From positions 17,562,040-17,626,039 of the forward strand of contig NC_045145.1 in the NCBI RefSeq assembly GCF_008831285.2: a stretch of DNA of 64,000 bases. The letters run 5' to 3'. Both the position numbers and the translations under genes were made by a program. Numbering within the stretch: the stretch's first letter is position 1; each line of letters starts with the position of its first letter. This document shows, in pieces, positions 25,402-43,730 of this stretch. The notes below the pieces were generated by a model. It was not told the origin of the DNA. It saw nothing but the letters and a program-made list of their open reading frames with translations, and searched no databases. Source of the stretch: Nymphaea colorata (lineage: Eukaryota; Streptophyta; Magnoliopsida; Nymphaeales; Nymphaeaceae).

Positions 25402-26162
25402 TCGTGACAAGCTGGTGCCGCGATTCTGCAGATGGTGCGTAATCTCTAATTTAACCTGTATAATTGATCTTATAAAAGTAGTATATCTTGTTTTTTCTTT
25501 TTTCTCTTCTAAATATCTATTTTCTTGCTGAGGTTGAACAATTTCATGTCTTCGATCATGAAGCGAGAATATCATATCCATGTATTGGTGAAGTTGAAAA
25601 AGCACCAATGTCGAAAGACATACCTTAGCTGGAATGCAGAATTTGTTCCTAATGATCACTTCTTAACCTCTTCAATGAAGTAGCTGGCTTCGCAACTTGT
25701 TCTCATCTGTCATATTATTTTTGAATTCTAGAATAATTTTCACCGGAAGTTTTTTGTACAGTTGCACTTATTAGAACGAAAAATTGCTTCGTGAGTTGCG
25801 CGCCGTTGTGAATTGCTTGTTGTTGCTTAAATAAATGTACGTTTCATTTTTGTGCATTATGCTTTCCTTTTTTTATAATTTTTGTATGTAAAGTATGTTT
25901 TCGTGTTACATTTTACTTTATTTTGGGAAGTATTCTTCGACCGAGATACTTGAGTAGCCCACTCTCAAGAGAAATCTTAGATGAGTAGGTGCAACCGTAA
26001 TAAAACAGGGAACATTAAGGGCTGTTTAGATGACACCCTTAAAACTTGGTTTTGAACCAGGTTTTGGTGGTGCTTGGATGACATGAAAACTGAGTTTTTT
26101 GCAAATCCAGTTTTCACAAAACTGAGTTTCGCCCCTTCCCCCCCATATTTTTCATCCGAAAC

Positions 26163-26206
<44 letters not shown>

Positions 26207-26423
26207 GATAATTTTGATTATCTAGAGTCACAACTTACTCATGAAAACCATCCAATCCATTGCGATGAATGATTGACAAAAAAAGATCAAGAGAAAATAG
26301 TGTTGAATAATTTCATCATTTAATATTATTTTACATATATTATTTTTATTTCAACCGTTTGCTATGGACTGGATGACCTTCATAAGTGAGCTGAATCACT
26401 TTGGATTTACTCAAACAAACACT

Positions 26424-26467
<44 letters not shown>

Positions 26468-27812
26468 GTAGATTGATCTTTTCAGCGTAAATGATAAAAG
26501 AAAAGAAAAAAAATATTGCACTTCAGTCATTTACCATTAGATAATACTGCCTTTTTCATTTTTCTCCATCATTCATTTTTGGCATGATCAACAGATTCCT
26601 TATGGGTCTCCCACGCCTTTCTAATCGATCTTGGCTTTCTTGATCGTACAAATTTCTTATATATACATTTCCTTCCAGAGACCGAAAGTTGGACAACTGA
26701 TTTAAATGGTAACCAAGGCTCATGAAACTAGTTTCTGTTTCATTAGAGAAATTCAAGGACTGTAAAATGAAAGGAAAGCAAAAGTACAACTCGACCGGCC
26801 GAAAATACAAGCAGCACCAGGGAGCCTTTTTAGTAGGATAGACGTTGATGTTGTGAATTCCTGCTTCTCAAAGCTTATCACAAAGTGTCCGCACTGACAA
26901 CCTACAATATACTGCTTGGAATACCAAATTCTGCTTGTGTTCAGCATGCCACCAAACCCTGTATGTCGAATGGAAAATTTTACCACAATGAAGTATCAGA
27001 ACGATCCGTCGTTGGACAACATTCAATGTAATAACACAGCCATGAAGACAGAGTATTACGCAGGGAAAAACATGATAAAGCATTTGTAAATGCTGTTGAC
27101 AGTCACCGTCCGGTTGTCCTTGAATGGTAACTGTAAATGCATGGATATCAAATTTCATGATAATTTGCAACTACCATTCTCCGCAGAACTTTGGGAAGAA
27201 TAAAAACAAAATCTCATGAGTTATCGTGCATTAAAATGAGTAAACATTGAAGCAAACAGAAAATTGTCACATTCTCTATTTTAGAATTCCACCAAATATA
27301 ACCTCTTCCTGTAATTCCAACAAGTCAGTCTCTCTAGTTTAATGTGTGGTGTGGCCCGTGGGCGAGCAAAAAGATAAGCATAGGACGCTAGTGTGGGATC
27401 ACATTTCAGTAAGACATGTACTTCTGCAGATTCTTACAAAAGAAACAATGGCCTCAGATATAAGGGATTGCGTCATCATCTAAACAATCAAACAATGTAG
27501 GCAATCTGTGATATCATCATCGGCCACCATAACGTTCCTCAGTAAGGAAAGCATAAAATAACCCGTGAAGACAACAAGAAAGCAGTTGCACAAAGAGGGA
27601 AGCAAGGCTTGCATTATGTGTGCAAAAAGCAAATGAAAGAACTAATAAGTGCACAAACTGGCAGCAAGATCCGAACTCTATCCATGACACCAACATGGTC
27701 ATTTCAAAGAAACCGGGAAGAACTGAAACCCATTTACAGAAGGAGAAAACAAGCAAATGAGACCGTGAAGAACTGAAACCCAATTCAAAGAAGGAGAATA
27801 TTACATGTGCCA
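25402..27812. other. Intergenic region between chromomethylase and the 88-residue gene
   Basis: The first 450 bases should hold the chromomethylase 3' untranslated region; AATAAA occurs near 25830. A repeat with GTTTAGATGACAC lies at 26026-26105, followed by a TA microsatellite at 26166-26203 and a MITE-like element. A GT tract and then a GA tract lie at 26425-26465. From 26500 to 27800 I see no gene; the right end should be 3' untranslated sequence of the minus-strand gene. Confidence 0.5.
26226..26400. mobile_element. MITE-like element with about 38-bp inverted arms beside a TA microsatellite
   Basis: The left arm (26226-26263) and the reverse complement of the right arm (26361-26400) align over nearly their full length. 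They share ACTYATGAA, CATCCARTCCAT and other blocks. The interior is AT-rich and non-coding. TA repeats abut the left side, and GT/GA repeats lie just beyond the right side. The AGTCAC end and CATCCA block recur in the elements at 53.9-54.9 kb. Confidence 0.6.
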
Positions 27813-28170
27813 TTAGGGTTTCACATGTTGAGGCAGCGCTTTCAAAGGAAAAGGCGGCAGCCGGAGCACCGCCTCCTCTGTCTCAATCGGATCTGATCGT
27901 AGAATCTGTGACCCATTTAGTTCCAAGTCAGACTTGAGAGAGAAAAAGAAAGGGGGGTGGGGGGGGGGGGGGGGGGGGAGAGAGAGAGAGATTTACGGGG
28001 TCTCTGAGCATGGGTTTGGTATCGTCCTGGACAAGTCGAAAGGGTGGCTTCTTCCTCGACGAAGAGTAAGAGGAGCTGTTGTCTTCCCCTTGGACCAGCG
28101 TGTGTCCGCCTGCCGACGACGACAACGACGGCGGCGGCAGCCTTCGACCCTCGCCGTTCGTTGCATCCAT
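27813..28170 (-). CDS. Small conserved plant protein of 88 residues, two exons
   Basis: Exon 1 (28170 down to 27997) encodes 58 residues from MDATNGEG to LRDP. Exon 2 (27905 down to 27813) encodes 30 residues from ILRSDPIETEEAVLRLPPFP to a stop after VKP. The 90-base intron is GTAAAT...CACAG and phase 0. The N-terminal half is low-complexity Ser/Gly/Pro. The block FRLVQDDTKP then LRDPILRSDP and ETEEAVLRLPPFP looks like the conserved core of a short plant-specific family, which I recall only loosely and cannot name. No signal peptide, membrane segment or catalytic motif is visible. Expression and function are unknown; the in-frame splice and the intact motif across the junction are the evidence that it is real. 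Confidence 0.72.
27952..27990. repeat. Poly-G run followed by GA repeat, inside the small gene's intron
   Basis: On the plus strand a nearly uninterrupted run of about 26 G (one T) is followed by (GA)6. On the gene's strand this is a CT repeat then poly-C, starting a few bases after the 5' splice site. It fills almost half of a 91-base intron. Confidence 0.9.
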
Positions 28171-29349
28171 CGTGCTCTTATCGTGCTTCCCTCTTCCTCG
28201 CCTTAGCCCCACAGTCCCCGCCGCCCGCACTTCCAAGCCCAGACCTCCGCCGCGGCCGCTTCGGGAGATGAAGACCGCTCGAGGGTTCGGTCGATACGAT
28301 TTCAAGGCCACCGATTTCTTTTAGAAAATTTTACGAAAACAGGCTTAAGTTCTATAGAATACAATAATATACCAAGGTTTTGATTTTTTTATTTAATCAC
28401 ATAAATGAAAAAAAATCAACTTAATCATGTTTTCGTTATATCAACTATCACATAAGCGTTAGCATATTTCTATAAATTGTAGACGCAACTTAGCTCTACT
28501 AGGGCAATTTTTATTAATTTATGGACATTTATTCTAATTTCACTTTTACCTTTATGTGGGTCTTCCATTTTAACAGCAAATATGTTTCATATGGAACTGA
28601 TGAGTTATAGTTTGAAGTACCCTCGATCATGAGTTTCAATAATTTTGAAAAAGTTTCAAGGAAAACCTGGATTTCAAACTTATGTTTCATAAAAAAAAAT
28701 CAACCACAACAGTAAACAATTATTAGCCCTGAAATAAATTTGTAGCTGGTAGATGAGACGTCACTTTACTTCAGCCACATGAAACTGAATCCTGAAGCAC
28801 CTAAATCTTCACAAGTGCCTCATCTATGATCCTTTTTGCCTTTGATGAAAGATATTGATCTAGTGAGTATGCTAGAGCTAATGAGAGGGTGAGGTACATA
28901 TTGATTGGGACATTCTAGAAAGTTCCCAAGATGTTTTTGTTTTCTCATATTTGTTTGATTGGTACCACGGTGTAAAGCTTCTTCTTGTGCCAAAAAACAG
29001 AAAACTTTGAATGAACTCAAGAACCATTTTGACTGCGTAAATGATGCACCTCAACTTGTACACACCAACTATGGAATAGAAAAAAGGGGGAGACTAGCAC
29101 ATCTTCGCTTGGTATGAAAAGGAGAAGATGCTGGAAGACTTGCAGAACTTCATACAATGTGAAATTATTTGGACTACGGACCGGTGGTTGGTCGCTCATC
29201 TAAAATTTTAAATGCATTATTGTGTCTCAAAAGTCTCCAGATATAGTATATAGAAAACAAACAGCATGGACTAGTCGCTTATTGTATATTGAAAAAGCTA
29301 GGAAACAGAATTATCAATAACTTCCGGTGAAAGTCCTGCTGAGGGATAG
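28171..29349. other. Intergenic region upstream of the 88-residue gene
   Basis: The first 150 bases are GC-rich and should contain the leader and promoter of the minus-strand small gene. From 28320 on the sequence is AT-rich and I see no gene. Confidence 0.45.
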
Positions 29350-30620
29350 GCCCTCATCCATTTTATTAGCAAAAAATGGGATATATACAACAAAAAATCA
29401 GATCGTACGCCAACTGCAATTTGCTGATAAGCCTCTGCACATGCAAAAGCTGTCTTGCCCTATCTGTGGTATCTTTGTTGACTTTGTCTAACTTATCTTT
29501 CCAAGCCTCATTGTTGGCTTGTACAACAATGATATGCTCGTTAGTATTAATCTTCTCTAAACATTTATTCAAAACCCAGTTCTCAGAGAATTCTCTCCCT
29601 TCTTTCGACCAAGAACATACTCCACACATGTAGTCTTCATTGTAACATCTAATCAGTCCAGAAGTGCGGTTCAAACCTTCACCATGCCAAGATGCAATGT
29701 GAATGTTGTAACCAACGCCTTCTTGGAAGCTCCAATCTGCTGACATGATACCTTGGCGTAGCCAGCTTCCCATTCTTTGACTGTCCATTCTATTTCGATT
29801 AACTTTTTTGTATTGTTCTCTGCAATATTCTCAAAATCTAGAGCAGTAGTCACCAGTTATTTGTTCCTGTTCATGTTTCACCTTATTCCTCAACTGCCAT
29901 AAGAACCATATGGCCATGTGGAAAGTTGTTTTCCATATGCCCGCCCACAGTTTCCTTCTAAATTTCCTTCTAAACCACCAAATGAGACATTGTTTAATGG
30001 TATGTTGACGAGAAAACTTTTGATTGAATTTAGCTGCAATGAATTGCCATAATATTTTCGACTTTAGGTAGCCAAAAAACAAGTGGCTTTCATCCTCCTT
30101 ATGGGTTTGGCATAGAACACCTTGAGGCCAACTGCATTCCTAATTTTTTGAGTCTGTTTTCAGTCATGGTTCTGCCTTGACATCCAATGTAGACCGTCCA
30201 AGTTGCCCTTGGTAATCCATGTTTAACCCAAATATATTGATGCCATTTTTCAGTTTCCTTATGCATGGCCTCCCAAATCTGTTTCCGATTGATTGGGCGA
30301 AAGTGTTGATTAGCCCAGACGAGTGTATCAACCTCATTATCCACCATGGTGAATGTCACAGTATCAGGTCTCCATCTGTTTATGGTATCACACAGCGCCT
30401 GATTAGGGCCATACATAACCTCTCTGACAGTGATTCTAGGATTGATAACCTCAAGAATTGGGTCATTAACATCAATCGACGCTGCTAGGGGCCTTCCTGC
30501 CCAACTGTCAATCCAAAATTTGGCTCTTTTGCCATCTTTAATTTGCCAACAGACTTTGTCCTTGATTTGCTTTCAATATTTAACTATATCTTTCCAAATT
30601 ATAGAACTTTTAATGAAAGA
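29350..30620 (-). mobile_element. Second degenerate LINE remnant (3' part)
   Basis: On the minus strand, a zinc-binding reverse-transcriptase segment (PRATWTVYIGCQG...ENRLKKLGMQLASRC) lies at 30110-30180. After a frameshift comes THKEDESHLFFGYLKSK and an IWFLWQLRNKVKHEQ block at 29860-30090. The C-terminal region is at 29366-29788. The zinc-binding segment is colinear with that of the LINE at 14.2-16.9 kb (TWTTYIASL...DRLQRHRVHLANRCHLC), suggesting one family. The catalytic domain is missing. Confidence 0.7.
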
Positions 30621-30775
30621 CATAGCATGCCACAAACAACAACAACCCCTTTAAAAGTCGTTGAAAATCTCTCAAAATTTTCAATATATGACTAAATTTT
30701 TGGAGTGTTACAATCTCTCTTCCTTGAGGCATACGTGTATGTGTATGTGGACCTAGGTCCTAGTGTTTGAACCGT

Positions 30776-30787
30776 GCTCTAATACCA
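30776..30787 (-). other. Candidate LTR-retrotransposon primer-binding site relic
   Basis: On the minus strand the sequence TGGTATTAGAGC differs at one base from TGGTATCAGAGC, the common plant site complementary to initiator methionine tRNA. It is followed upstream by GGGTCGTTAGAG, which resembles an LTR end. No coding part of such an element was seen, so this is a relic at best. Confidence 0.35.
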
Positions 30788-30962
30788 CTCTAACGACCCA
30801 ACCTACTCCAATGCTCGAACTCTTGGTTCGACGATTCCCAACCTGTCTCTTAACAGTTTCAATTTCAACCTCAAGAAAAACTTGAAATCAGTATTATCAA
30901 CAACTTAACAACAACCCCTTTTATAAACCCTTGACTATCTTTCAAAATCTTCAACACATGAC

Positions 30963-31722
30963 CAGTGGCGGAGCCAGAAAAGTTTTCTGGAGGGGGCACC
31001 CATTCATCATACGAAGGGGCACTCACATATAGAACAAAGCAAATATTTGAAGATACTAATGTAAAAATAAACAAACATTGAGGGATGTTTGACGAAGCTT
31101 TGATCTCCAACTCAAACTCAAACTCAAACTCAACTTGATTATTTGAACATGATGAACCTACTTAAAAAATTAAGGTAGATTCATGGTACATTAATTTTAT
31201 TATTTTATGAATCTGCTTCAATCTTTAGGGCAAATTTATATTGCTACTATTTAGTGAAGTTGTTTAAAAAATTGAGGTAGATTTGTAAACCCTATAACAT
31301 AATGTTTCATAAATCTACTCTAAATTTTGGTGTAGAATCATTAAACAAGAACAATATATTATAGATACCAAACGCCCCCTAAGAAACATGGCAATCCTGA
31401 TCCAGGATCCCATGTGACTGCACACTGGATGGATTAATGTAGCCTAATATACATATATATATATAATGTGAATAATTATCCTAACTTAGTAGGTTACAAG
31501 CAATGAATCCATTCATATGGAAGCAATTCTCATCACCGAGTATGAGTTTTGAAATGGGTTCGAACTTAGAACATATAATTTAAAATATAATAGAGAGAAT
31601 CCCTCTTCGAGTGGAGTGCATTTATTTTAAAAATGATTGATGACAATTGCAGCTGGAAAAAGAAATCCAATGGAGAAATCTTGGGCTGCGCCCACGCCAG
31701 CCCGACGCTGGTTCCGTCACTG
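30963..31722. mobile_element. 760-bp non-autonomous hAT-like element
   Basis: An exact 8-bp duplication, CACATGAC, flanks the element at 30955-30962 and 31723-31730. The left end reads CAGTGGCGGAGCCAG and the inverted right end CAGTGACGGAACCAG. The interior is AT-rich with no transposase frame. The flanks, read through, match a diverged copy of the same sequence at about 30640-30700 that lacks the insertion. Confidence 0.88.
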
Positions 31723-31730
31723 CACATGAC

Positions 31731-32132
31731 TAAATGTCTTGACTTTTACAGTTTTCTTTTGAGGACTCGTCAACTTTTTCATACTAATAGTTGACAATCG
31801 CAATGTGAACGGGGAAATTCCTTCAAACAGATCTGAACCTTTTGTTTTTCTCCAACAGGGAAGGTGTTCCACGTTCTCTGAAGCTTTCTCCCGTATTTAT
31901 TTTTTTATTTGATAATGTTGGTCGGCAGGCTCAGTTTTCTAATTGTTTGTTAATTTGATCAATGAAACACTAATGAGTCCATCAAAAACTTGGATTACCC
32001 ATTCCAACTCGTATGGGCGCCCACTATTCTCCCACCATGCGACCGTTGACGAAAAACAGTACTCCGCGTTTTTTCCCGTCGTCGAGGACCTGCCCCTGCG
32101 GGGCCGGTCATCTCCTCTCGGCCCCCACGCGC
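31731..32132. other. Upstream region of the MDHAR gene
   Basis: The sequence is AT-rich until about 32010, then GC-rich up to a TATA box. No gene is seen; this is the likely promoter of the reductase gene. Confidence 0.45.
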
Positions 32133-32139
32133 TATATAT
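32133..32139 (+). promoter_or_regulatory. Candidate TATA box of the MDHAR gene
   Basis: TATATAT lies 61 bases upstream of the ATG at 32200, in a GC-rich context (CACGCGC before, CGACGTCC after). The spacing allows a transcription start near 32165 and a short leader. Confidence 0.6.
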
Positions 32140-32199
32140 CGACGTCCATCCTCTATTGCTGGATTCCAACATTCCTCCATCTTGTTCTCTCTTGGTATC

Positions 32200-38857
<6,658 letters not shown>

Positions 38858-41800
38858 TTGAAAGAGTCTTCATATTCCATTTGAGTGGACACTGGACAGA
38901 AGCGTAGTTGTATTGGTGCTTGGTGTCTGTGTTGTGCTTGTTTTTGTCAATGTAATATCATAGTGCGTATTGCCTTGTCATTGTCCTGCTAGTAATAAGA
39001 TTGATGACGATATCTTCAAGGAACGTGTTTGGAGTCGCTGGATAACTTTGATAACCTCTAGAACCGAAGTGGTCACTTATACTGGACTGCATTTCCTACG
39101 CCTGCATTCGCAATCCTAGACAAAAACAAACCTTAAAAGATCTTGGGACTGCATCTTGAAGTTCTGACTCGGTGTAAATAGCCATTAAATCTTGATCTGC
39201 GAAATTTCTGCTTGGTTTTCGCAGTAAACTTTTGGCTTATTAAAAGAGGTTGTGCATAATCATGTAACGCAAATTTATTAAAAGTTGATGTTTGTAACTT
39301 ATGATTGCGTGTAGAATGCGAATATAATTCAAGCACACAAAATTGCGGATAAGATCAGATGCTGAATTATAATATTAAACGCTAAATTGGAGTAGAGCGC
39401 TTGTAGAAAATCTTGTTAGGACAACCTGCGTGAAGGACAAAGAAACAGTCGCACATCGATCGGCGTGGAGGGCTCCGGCTCCTCGTCCTTGCCACCTCGA
39501 TTCTAAGGCTGCTTTTGTGTGTGGTGTCGACAAAGTCCTTTCTCCTACCCTCAAATGATGGAAATAAGTATTTAATAAATGTCCTTCCTTTGTTGTCTCG
39601 TGGACAAGAGAATCTGGATTGACAGAGAGAAATATGGCGTATTCTTCAAGGGAGTTATTAGGACCTAAGGCCCTCCGCTAAAAGTTAAAAGAAAAACGAT
39701 CTGCCTTAGCCTCGTCTACGGACCTTTTGCTCGAGTCATCATACAGAACAAATGACGCATTTATCTCAGTGAAGGCATTCACTGTGGCAAGGTTTAAGGG
39801 TGACATTATGCCGGTGGTGATTCTGTCAACGGCGGGAGTTCTGAAGGGCACTCCTTCTAAGGTCAATTTGTATATAAGCATGCATTGCCTGCAGTAGGTT
39901 CAGTTCAGCTGTTAGTTTACCAAGCGATTCATCCTTCAATAGATAGGAATGATTGCATTACACATCTGCTTGCTACATTGGACTGTGCCGTTAGGTTTCT
40001 CAAATATCACTGCCTTCTATTGAAAAAGTCAGACGTCCCCATCTGCAATGAAGGAAGGATGGGGGAGACCTTGCCCGGAGTTGATTTATTCCAATCTACC
40101 GAGACCAACTGAGGATATAATGAACTTCACTGTGCATGGTCCCATTAGATGAACGACAGTAAAGGCTTTAAATGATGCGATCCGGGTCCCATTTTGCTCA
40201 AGGCTTTGTTGTTGTTTGGCAAACTGGATTAAAGTCCTTGGATTCTCCTACTAAAAGTAGTCAGTCGCCAAGTGTTACAAGCAACGCCCAATATGAAGTA
40301 CAAGAATCTCATCCGCTAAGCTAATCCTCACAATACAGATGAATCTCTCACTATCTAGTGGGAGCAGTGTCTTGGGGTGTGTAATGCTGCCAAACCACAG
40401 CGAGAGAGGGGGAGATAAAGAGAAAGGAACGCATGACTAGAAGAGCCGGGCGTTGCCGTGGCAGGACGGGAGGAGAGTCATGGCTTGGCAGTTGGGAGAC
40501 GGGTTGTGATTGCCTGAGGGTCTCGGCCACGACTTGCGGCTGCGTGGGATCTAAGCTACGGATGAAGGATCGACCACTGTATGCTACACGTAGCAGGGGT
40601 TACTAGTGAGGGCGCTCGTCAGTACTGCTTCTTTGTGCCAAGCTTCCCGTCTTTTACTTGTCCTAGCTTCCACCGAGGATTGCCCAACTACAAGAGTGGG
40701 TTGCCCAGTGAAGAAGCCGTCTAGCATGTTGGTTCACCATGGAATTTGCAACAGAAGGGAAGGAGCTCGTTAGGAAATACCAATGTGCTGGTGGAGACGA
40801 GCAAGAGAGAGAGACGCAAATTTCATTCACATAATTCAATGCATAACGGGAAAACGGCTAGTTTCAGGGTTTTAAACCTAAGGCTGCACAATACAAGGAA
40901 ATACCATCCTGTCAATCACAACCAAAGAAATTCAAATACAAGCATCTTATTCCCTAAAGCTAGATGGCGGCAGGAGCAAAGATAGATTTTTTTTTTTTTC
41001 ATGAAGTACTAAATATATAGTTAACAACCAAATTGACTCAGGTTTATGGGGGCAATAACTCAGTCATCTGTTTTATTATATATTTGAACCCAAGTCGACC
41101 TAAATCTAACTATAAATTTAAGGTTTTAGAGTAGTTTCATAGGGCACACCTCCATGAAGACCCCATTTGTCTTCATCTCTCCAAAAAATTCTAGACTTGA
41201 GCCTCCCAAGTGGTGGCACGCTGGCCCACATGTGCTGAGGTGGTGTGTAGGTGGCAGATGCCAAGTGGACATGTGTGGGTCCGTGCTGAGGTGGATCTCC
41301 ATGTGTGTGGTGGCATGCTTTGGCCGTTTGTCGTCGTCGAGTTAACATGGGGTTTCATCTTGGCATGGGTGTGGCTTTAGCTGAAGTGCACCAAGTGCAT
41401 CGGGACTGCTGGTAGGCACGAGCTAGGTTCGAGGTGGCTCGGGCCCAGATGTACTGCTCGGCCAAGCCCGAGCTCCTGGCATGCAGCCAGCAGGCTGGAT
41501 GAGTGGGGTTGGCCGCTGGCTATTGGCCATGGCCAAGCCGCAAGGGCTAGCGTAGCCTACAGCATGGAGCTAGCCGCCTCCTGATAAGTGCTCTGCGTAG
41601 GCAGACGTGGGGGAGGTGCGAGAAGGGCTTAGGCCCTCGTTAAGGTCCGCATCACCAAGCCCCAACTCAACTAAGTACACGTAGCTGGTCTTGTGATCTA
41701 TATAACGTGTGCCCCATGCTCTGCCATTGGAAGAGCCGCCATGGTCATCCCCAGAAAAAGGAAGATCCAGCTTTTAGCTTGAAGACCAATTAAGAAAGGC

Positions 41801-43397
41801 ATGGGGATTGCTACAATGGCTATGGATTTTACCAGTTTCCAAGATAAAGCGATGCAAGCGCCGATCCACTGATCGGCTTCTTGTGGGCATGTCATTTTCA
41901 GTTCTATCGAATGCGATTCCGAAGTAACTTCCAATGTATTTTACCTGTATCGGATCTGAATCATTTGCATCCAGGAGATAATTCCAGGAAGTGTAAGGTT
42001 TTTAAGTACATTGACAGAGTTCTATCTAATACTAACAATATGAGAGAATTAGATTTTTACAGTTCCGTTATCAGATGATTTGTGTTTGGGCTCTCATTAA
42101 CCCAATTGTTTGCCAAGCAATCAGTTGTGTGGAAGTAGAAAAGAAAAACTCATCCATCCTTTGGTTTTGGCCTGTAGCACTGTCTGCGTTGGGAAACGCC
42201 ACCTGCCACTTTCATTCATATGAAATGAAAAAACTGGCGTTGGAGTTCACATTCTGATCAGTCTTGAACATATTTAATTCCAGGCCTCCAATTCAGTATT
42301 AATACAACCATTAAATTTTGGCTTGGCAGCTGCAGAACGGCTACACGATAAATAAACAAATTTCTTTAAGGAGAATCCATTCAGGCCAGGCCAAGTAATA
42401 GGTGAAAAACATCTAGGTTCACAGTTCACACTACAAGGTCTTCAACGTGTTAAATGGTTGTCACCTTCAATCTGAGATGAAAGAGATGAATCAATGCTGG
42501 GGAAAAAGGACAAGCGACAAGCAGATTCAGCTGGGGTGAAGCTAAGTGACGAAGGGGTAAGTTTCACATTCACTGCAGGAAAAACCGTCTTTCTTTTTTT
42601 TTTTTTTTTGTTGCAGCCATGGATGGCACTCAGAATTCAAAAAATTTTACGGCAATGGCAAAGCCACGTGAGGCCCATCCAACTTAAGAGGAGTTCAGCC
42701 GGGCCCATGGAATGAAGAGTTCTGAGCATGGAGGTTCATATGGTCCTGCTCTTTCGGGCGCTTGCTACTTGGTTATGATTTAATTAAAGGTAAAGCTGAA
42801 TGAATCTCGAAGAGGGTGGTGATTACTGGTGAACTTTACATCGTGATTGGCACGATTAATGGCGGGGCGTTGCCCCTTCATCCAATAAAAATCTCTATTG
42901 GATACCCATTGTACAGAGGACACATGGGGGTTGCAACCCCACATGTCCACTGCCATACTCAGATGCTATACAGCCCAATAATAGAGAGAGAGAGAGACGC
43001 CTGCGGTGAATTCCATGAAAATTGAAAAGCAACCAACATTGAAGCTTTGGAGAAGAAGAGGGTTATTGGGAACTGGTTAGGCGACCGCACCAGAATCAAG
43101 CAACTCTTGCGCGGCATTCTTTGCGCAGCAGAGGATGCAGCAGAAGAGTCCACTCACGAGTGACAACCAGAGCAGAGCATGGCATACGGGCTTCCCACCG
43201 GCCGGAGAACTTGTCTGTTCCCTTTAAACGGTCAAAAATAGGTAGATCGGTCACATGGTGGTGCAGCACTAAACACTAAAATTCACATTCTTGTATTTGA
43301 TCACATTGAAGTGCGGTACAGAGCATATGCCCAGTTCCTCGAACGGCAGTACAAATTATACACTGCTAAAAGAGAAGGAGAGAGAGAAAGAAGGCAT
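38858..43397. other. Intergenic region between MDHAR and the membrane-protein gene
   Basis: The start should hold the MDHAR 3' untranslated region. A protein-like but unrecognised minus-strand frame of about 65 codons lies at 39678-39881 and starts without an upstream gene structure. GC-rich low-copy DNA at 41100-41700 looks like repeat DNA. Poly-T tracts occur near 40990 and 42597. No gene is supported. Confidence 0.45.
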
Positions 43398-43730
43398 TCA
43401 GAGGAGGAAGACGAAGAGGAGAAGGAAGAGTACGAAGGCGACGCCCCAGGCGGGGCCAGCGCCACCAGAGGTGGCCCGGTGGGCGATATGGGAGTCCGGC
43501 AGCAGGGATAGCCAGTGGACGACCACCACGAGAAGCAAGGGGGAGACCACCACCAGGCGCTTCAGCTGCTCCACGGCGGCCACCACTATGGCTTCGAAGA
43601 GTACGTACCAGCACAAACCCATTAGCAGCAGTAGGAGGAAGGAGAAGAAGAGCCACTCGTCCCACCACGTCGACTGGTAGCTCAGTCGAGTTCCGCCGCC
43701 GGCCGACTCCGACTCGAATGCAGCGGCCAT
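43398..43730 (-). CDS. Small three-helix plant membrane protein (paralogue A)
   Basis: Single-exon gene for 110 residues starting MAAAFESESAGG. Three hydrophobic stretches are visible: WLFFSFLLLLLMGLCWYVLF, then VVVSPLLLVVVVHWL, then AWGVAFVLFLLLFVFLL at the C-terminus. It shares with the protein at 47439-47855 the LFFSF...WY helix, an EQLK/DQIK segment, VSPL...VVHWLS or VVQWLS, and the GxxxWGVA/SPWGVA start of helix three. It stops right after helix three, whereas the paralogue has about 15 more residues (SYQSYFHERWF...). The family is plant-specific and of unknown function as far as I know. A CT-rich tract precedes the ATG. The gene is divergent from its paralogue. Confidence 0.7.
   Translation of the reverse strand: MAAAFESESAGGGTRLSYQSTWWDEWLFFSFLLLLLMGLCWYVLFEAIVVAAVEQLKRLVVVSPLLLVVVVHWLSLLPDSHIAHRATSGGAGPAWGVAFVLFLLLFVFLL

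Noticed and set aside
43291-43680. Plus-strand frame of 129 codons opposite membrane-protein paralogue A
   Set aside because: It is an Arg/Lys/Ser-rich antisense shadow; the minus frame has the hydrophobic pattern and motifs shared with the paralogue.
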